Part shown: positions 59,128-64,000 of the stretch, piece after piece | How positions within the stretch are numbered: position 1 is the stretch's first letter | How the letters are laid out: each line of letters begins with the position of its first letter | Assembly: GCF_036850765.1 (NCBI RefSeq) | Contig: NC_089491.1 | Coordinates: forward strand, 87,390,740 to 87,454,739 | Source of the DNA: Saccopteryx bilineata | Taxonomy: Eukaryota; Chordata; Mammalia; Chiroptera; Emballonuridae | DNA: 64,000 bases | Reading direction: 5' to 3' | Made by a program: the position numbers and the translations under genes | Notes under the pieces: generated by a model | What the model saw: only the letters and a program-made list of their open reading frames with translations | What the model was told of the DNA's origin: nothing | Databases searched by the model: none

Positions 59128-61020
59128 TTACAAATGAAAATTAAAATATAAAAATAACCAGATGAATTTAGAAAGCACACTTTAGTTCCTTTCTTTTCTT
59201 CCCTTTCTTTTGCTTGTTTTAGTTTATCCTTAAAACAAAATATATGTATTTTTATCACCTTTGACAAGATTTGGTTTATTAAATATTTCCTGTAAAATAA
59301 ATATTTAAGTCCTTATTAATAAAAATTAGTTCTCCTTGAGTCAAAATCAGAAATCAATAGAACAGCATGCTCTCATAAAAAAGGATATGATAGTTCCATA
59401 TCATTTGGTAAAGAAAAAATAAAAGTAATTCTATTTTCCTTTCAGTCTTTTTTAAAAAAATAATGTTCCAGTTTGGACTCGGTCCATTCAATAAAGAAAA
59501 GTGGACATTTTACAGAAAAATATAGTAATATCTTCAAAATAAAGAGATACCAAAAGAGAACTGTAGAAGGGTCATGCTATGATCTAAAAGATTGAGAACA
59601 GTATATGTATGTACATGAAGCAATTTATAATTTATACTGTTCACTAGAAATAATGCAGAAAAGCATGTTATTGATTTTATACAAAGGGAAAAAGATATAT
59701 ACATGTATTCTTACATTATTTCTAAAAACATTGGTAAGCTTTCCTCTCTATGAAAGGGTACTAGGTAGCTGCCAGATATGGACAGCAGCAAGATGTAGTC
59801 TTTGCTGTATATATATATACTTTTGTACTTTTTTACTTTTTATCAAGTGACACATTTTCTACTGAAAAAATAAAAATCTATAAGAAAGATACCAGTCACT
59901 ATGCAGAAGCTGGTGGGCACTCATTATTATTGAGACTCAGTGCTCATTTTACTGCCTGTATTGATTTGAGACAGATTTAGAAAGTGTCTTTTATTTGTTG
60001 TAAGCACATAAATACATATTTTAAAAATCTAATACTAGCATTTCTCTGTACGTAACCTGAATGAGAAACTGCTTTGATGAATTAAGTTATACAACACCAG
60101 GGCCAGCTGTCACTCTGATGATGTACTGGTGCAATAAATCTCAAGGTGTGACACAATAAAAAGGTATTACTCAAAAGAGAATGCTCTCCAAGTTAAAAAC
60201 TGATCTTACATACTACTCAAAAACAAAACTATATAGAAACAATTTATCTGTTCCCAATAAGTGATATGTAAGCAAAGTCGTCTTCTCAGGGTATTTCTGT
60301 TTTGAGCATTAGGACTTTAGCAGACTCAGAGGAAATCAAGACCTTGTGCTGCTTTTTCTAACATCCAAGATTGAAAATGAACATGACTGGGTACAAGCAT
60401 ACCCACAATCCTCAGAGGAGAAAAGAAGGTGCAAAGAGCATAAGTTTTAAAGATGGCATAGGAGGGGGAAAAAATGCCTGACCATGGCAGGCATTTCAGA
60501 AGATGATCCATATATAAGTAAAGTGAGAATTTGTTGTGAAGGTTGAATGGTTGAAAAACTGCAATGTAAAAATGCATGTCACAGGTTAAATTCAAGACCA
60601 GTTTAGTATATTTTCCCTGGTTTAGAAACTGATGTAAAAGTTTCACAGGTTAATTGAGAATTTTTCCATGTATTAATCATATGAACTAGGAAATTTTAAA
60701 AAGTTCTTGATATTCAAATTAGAAAGAGAAATTGGGAATAGAAATAGAAAATGCTCACTTTCATTTCATAAAGAATAGATAAAGTTTCTGAAAAATTTGT
60801 CTCTTGTTGTTTGGTTTCTTTGATGGGAAGACTTTAATGGAATGTCTTTCAGATGTCATCCCACTTGTGGGCAATGGGGACACCTCCCATTTAATTCATT
60901 ATGTTGGTAAGTCTGTATTGTAGACCAGTATGTGTCAGGCACTGTGGCCAGCCCTGAGGACAGGAAGGTTAACAAAGCAGATATAGTAACTCTTTGTCTT
61001 TGTTGTTACTTTGTCTCATT
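59128..61020. other. Intergenic DNA, no gene seen
   Basis: AT-rich unique sequence. The minus frame 60326-60646 (106 aa) has no motif I recognise. An L2-type motif (TGTGTCAGGCACTGTGGCC) begins near 60930. Confidence 0.5.
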
Positions 61021-61570
61021 TTTGTATCCCTTGTTCAACAATATCCTCTTTATCTTTGAATGTCACCTCATGTTTCAGGTGCCTCATGTAGTCCTCCATG
61101 TCTACATCACCCCAAAGTGTGATCTCCCTCTTCTGAATTTCATTGAATTTTAAACTTGGATGAGACATTCTAATCTAGTTCAATATTTTCTACTCAGAAA
61201 CGAGATAACGGTGGCCTGCACAGATCAAGTGATAGGCATACTGAGAGAATATAGTTATTAAGGTGTATACATAAGACCTGAACCAGGTTTTCTAACCTTT
61301 TTCAAGAATTTTCCACATCACTATATCTACATATTTACATGTCCATGCCAGTCATTTGGCAAATAACATTGTCTTGTTTTTACTGTTTGTGTATATAATT
61401 TATCTTTTTCCCAACTGAAGAGAACTTTTTTGAGTCTGTGTGTATAATTTATGCTTTTCTGAACTAATGAGAAAAGTTTTGAGTCCAAGGAACATGTCTA
61501 ATTTATCTATGTATTCTGCCACTCTCAACCCAGGACCCAGCAGACTTCCTGACATAGGAGAGTGAGTGCA
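60925..61570 (+). repeat. L2 (LINE-2) fragment
   Basis: TATGTGTCAGGCACTGTGG, CAGCCCTGAGGACAGGAAG at the left; TTGAATGTCACCTCATGTTT and GATCTCCCTCTTCTGAATT in the middle; GAGTCCAAGGAACATGTCTA and CCCAGGACCCAGCAGACTTC at the right, the last matching the L2 3' end. Confidence 0.6.
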
Positions 61571-63240
61571 AACATTACTCTCGTTAGTGTTCCTAAATCA
61601 CTATGTTCTCATAAAGGAGCCATGCCAACTGGTGCTGTCCTTGTGGCCCCAATCATGTCACTTTTTAAAAATAAATTGTGAATCTCTGTTAATATTGCAT
61701 TATAAATAGAAATTTCACTATCTTTGTGGAATTGTAACAAAAAAAAAAACACTTAAAGAGAAGGAAATGAGCTTCAAGGAAAGAAATAATAGAAGAGCCC
61801 TTAAACTACCCAGTACTATTCAGGTTGAATTCATCTGATCTAGAAAAATAAAATAAAATAAAATAAAAGATCTTGGATATGATTTAATAAACACATTCCA
61901 TAAAGTGGTCCCTGAAAATCCTAATGTTGAATTTGACTGTTTAAAAATATTTTATATAGGAAATATGTGATATAAGAAAGTAAGGCAGTTGAGCAGATAG
62001 CTCAGTGATAAGGATTATTTGTTGTTGTTGTTGTTGTTAAGTAGAGAAAGGAACTCCTGTAATCAGTTTTAACTAACAAAATTGAGGATATTGTCCCAGA
62101 TTTTGGCAGGGTTATTTTAAAGATATAAACTTAATACAAATATTAATTACTTTTACACGTAACAAAATCTCCACTCTTCCCCCTATTATGGGTTTCATTT
62201 GAAAATCCAATTATACAGAAATGCAGTTTTAATTATAATATTGATTTTACTTCTTTGCCAGGAGTGAGACTGATTCAATTAGTTCTAATTATGTGCATAG
62301 AATGTTCAGACTAATCTTTCAGGATGTTAGCCCACTAATTTTTTGCCACTTTTCTTCATATCCAAGTCAGAGAGGAAAGTAAAGCTCTGAAAGACCTGAA
62401 ATAGTGCAGACCTTTAATAAAAGAAAATAAGGAAGACGATATCATAGTCTGCTAAAAAATTTGACCATGTATTTCAGATACAAAATTGCGCAAATCACAT
62501 TGCATTTACCTTTTGCAATTAGCAACTCTAGCTGGAATTAGAGAACTTTTATAAAAATCAAACGGAAGACAAATGAAGCAGAAAGAAAGCAGAAATAATG
62601 TTCAGTAGTAACAACTCATTTTCTATTAAAAAGAAATCAAGACAAGATCAAATGCTGGATTTAATAATTTTATATAAAAATGAGCAGGATGTTTTGTAGA
62701 GAGTAGAGGTAATATGATGTTAAAGTAATTTATACTAGACTGTTAAACAGGCAGGGAAAACTTTATTCAAAGCTATTACAATAGGGGAGAAAGACAACTA
62801 TCATATAATTTTAACTCTGCCGAATCAAAGGACAGAATGGGAAGCTTTTAGGCTATCTGTGTTTGCTACTTGGTTTTACCCATAGAAAAAGTAAACTTCC
62901 TGGTATCTTCATGACAGGAGATAGTTTTACAAATTGAAACAGAAGACCAACTGAAGTTAGGCTCTTACCCTCCCACATGATTAGAAATTAGGAGGCTAAT
63001 CTTCCTTGAGGACTACATTTCAAGGGATGTCTCCCAGATCGTTGAGAAAAAGTCCTGAGTGTTAAACTGGCAAGGGGCTTTTCAAAAGATTTACATCTCC
63101 AAGAAGTAGAGACAAAAATTACAATTACAAGTTTCTTAAAGTAATACTCAAAGAAAAGGGATCAGGGGCCTATAATCCAGTGAGGTTTGTCTAAAGTTTA
63201 GTCAAACTGAATGTGTGATAGAATAAAATAACCAGGTTTT
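61571..63240. other. Intergenic DNA, no gene seen
   Basis: AT-rich. Simple repeats: (AAAAT)n at about 61846-61868 and (GTT)n at 62020-62038. No frame of note. Confidence 0.5.
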
Positions 63241-63243
63241 CTA

Positions 63244-63302
<59 letters not shown>

Positions 63303-63566
63303 GAGAGGGACAGATAAGGACAGACAGACAGGAAGGGAGAGAGATGAGAAACATAAATTCTATATTGTGGTACCTTAGTTGCTCATTGATGGCTTTTTTT
63401 ATATGTGCCTTGACTGGGGCACTATAGTAGGCCAAGTGACCCCTTGCTCTAGCCAGAGACCTTAGGCTCAAACTGGTGAGCCTTGCTCAAGCCAGATTAA
63501 CCCGGGCTCAAGCTGGTGATGTCAGGGTCTCGACCCTGGGTCCTCCGTGTCCTAGTCCAACGTCAG
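63244..63566 (-). mobile_element. tRNA-derived SINE, minus strand, with (GT)n(GA)n tail and a small head deletion
   Basis: In reverse: GACCCAGGGTCGAGACCC, GCTTGAGCCC units, AGTCAAGGCACATAT, and a tail carrying (GT)n(GA)n at 63246-63298. The head is short: GTCCAACG runs directly into TCAGGC, about 25 bp missing between, or the element is cut there by the LTR-like sequence that follows. Confidence 0.88.
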
Positions 63567-64000
63567 GCCAAACAGACTTTCTGACTCCATCTTGCTTGGG
63601 CCTGCCTAGTTCCTATAACATATCAGTTAGCAACTTCTGCTTAGTCCTGAACAAGAAATACTAATTATTAAAATAATCTAATTTGTAGCTTGGGAATTAC
63701 TGAAACAACTTCCCTGCTGGGAAATACCTCTCCAAGGAGATAAAAAAGATGTGTACAAAAATAAAGGTTATTTATCAAAAGATTTAAAGGAATTTCATGA
63801 TTGAGACTACAGAAATCAGAGTTTGTTATGCAAAAGCAAAGAAGTTTCAATATCCCCCTTAGAACTTTTGCTGCTGTCCAGATACCTGTGGTCATCAATC
63901 ACCTCCTGACCTCAAACCCTTCTCCTTTTCCTTTCCCTGATATAAAAGGAGCCTGAATTCTGTACTTTCTCAAGATAGTTCTTTAGAACACTAGTCAACC
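63562..64000 (+). mobile_element. Probable retroviral LTR, 5' part, running off the window end
   Basis: (C/T)GTCAGGCCAAACAGAC at the start, GACTCCATCTTGCTTGGGCC, a promoter-like GATATAAAAGG (63939-63949) preceded by a CTTCTCCTTTTCCTTTCCC stretch, and TTCTTTAGAACACTAGTC downstream fit the U3/R layout of an ERV1-like LTR. It is unrelated to the three solo LTRs above. The minus frame 63668-63898 (76 aa) is antisense. Internal region or 3' end is outside the window. Confidence 0.5.

Overview
This window reads as nuclear DNA of a mammal, most likely a horseshoe-type bat (Rhinolophidae/Hipposideridae). The basis is two abundant tRNA-derived SINE families. One has a GGTTGGCTCAGCGGTAGAGC head and a body of about 390 bp. 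The other has a GCCTGACC...GTGGCGCAGTGGATAGAGC head. Both fit rhinolophoid bat SINEs as I know them. L1 and hAT transposons also fit a bat. I find no host protein-coding gene, no cellular RNA gene and no CRISPR. Apart from L1 ORF2/ORF1 remnants, the open frames are short and without recognisable domains. It is an AT-rich, L1-rich intergenic region.

The main structure is a large interrupted inverted duplication. Arm 1 (about 3747-12555) and arm 2 (about 24258-31667) are reverse complements along most of their length, at roughly 80-90% identity by eye (not computed). The spacer between them is about 11.7 kb. The arms share old L1, MIR and a MaLR-type element. They differ by later insertions: three SINEs, a solo LTR and a 53-bp mini-retrocopy only in arm 1; a related solo LTR and a 190-bp segment only in arm 2. 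Empty sites are visible in the opposite arm. So the duplication predates those insertions and the arms have not been kept identical. The spacer holds a separate direct repeat (about 17915-19002 and 22685-24240) flanking an L1 that lacks ORF1.

Layout: 1-857, L1 3' end; 858-3690, mostly unique with short tandem repeats; 3690-12555, arm 1; 12556-24257, spacer; 24258-31667, arm 2; 31868-34232, SINE cluster; 34233-40205, unique; 40219-45822, one nearly complete but dead L1 with 13-bp target-site duplications, an inverted piece of ORF2 inside ORF1 and a nested SINE; 46041-46420, third LTR of the same family as those in the arms; 47837-48134, hAT element with perfect 8-bp target-site duplications; 49604-52555, SINEs and L1 pieces; 52560-54920, ancient repeat; 54920-61020, mostly unique with MIR and an L1 tail; about 61020-61570, L2; 63240-64000, SINE followed by a promoter-bearing LTR-like sequence that runs off the end.

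I see no previously undescribed functional system. The items most worth checking are the inverted duplication with its datable insertions, the spacer direct repeat, the antisense ORF2 patch in the L1 and the 53-bp retrocopy.
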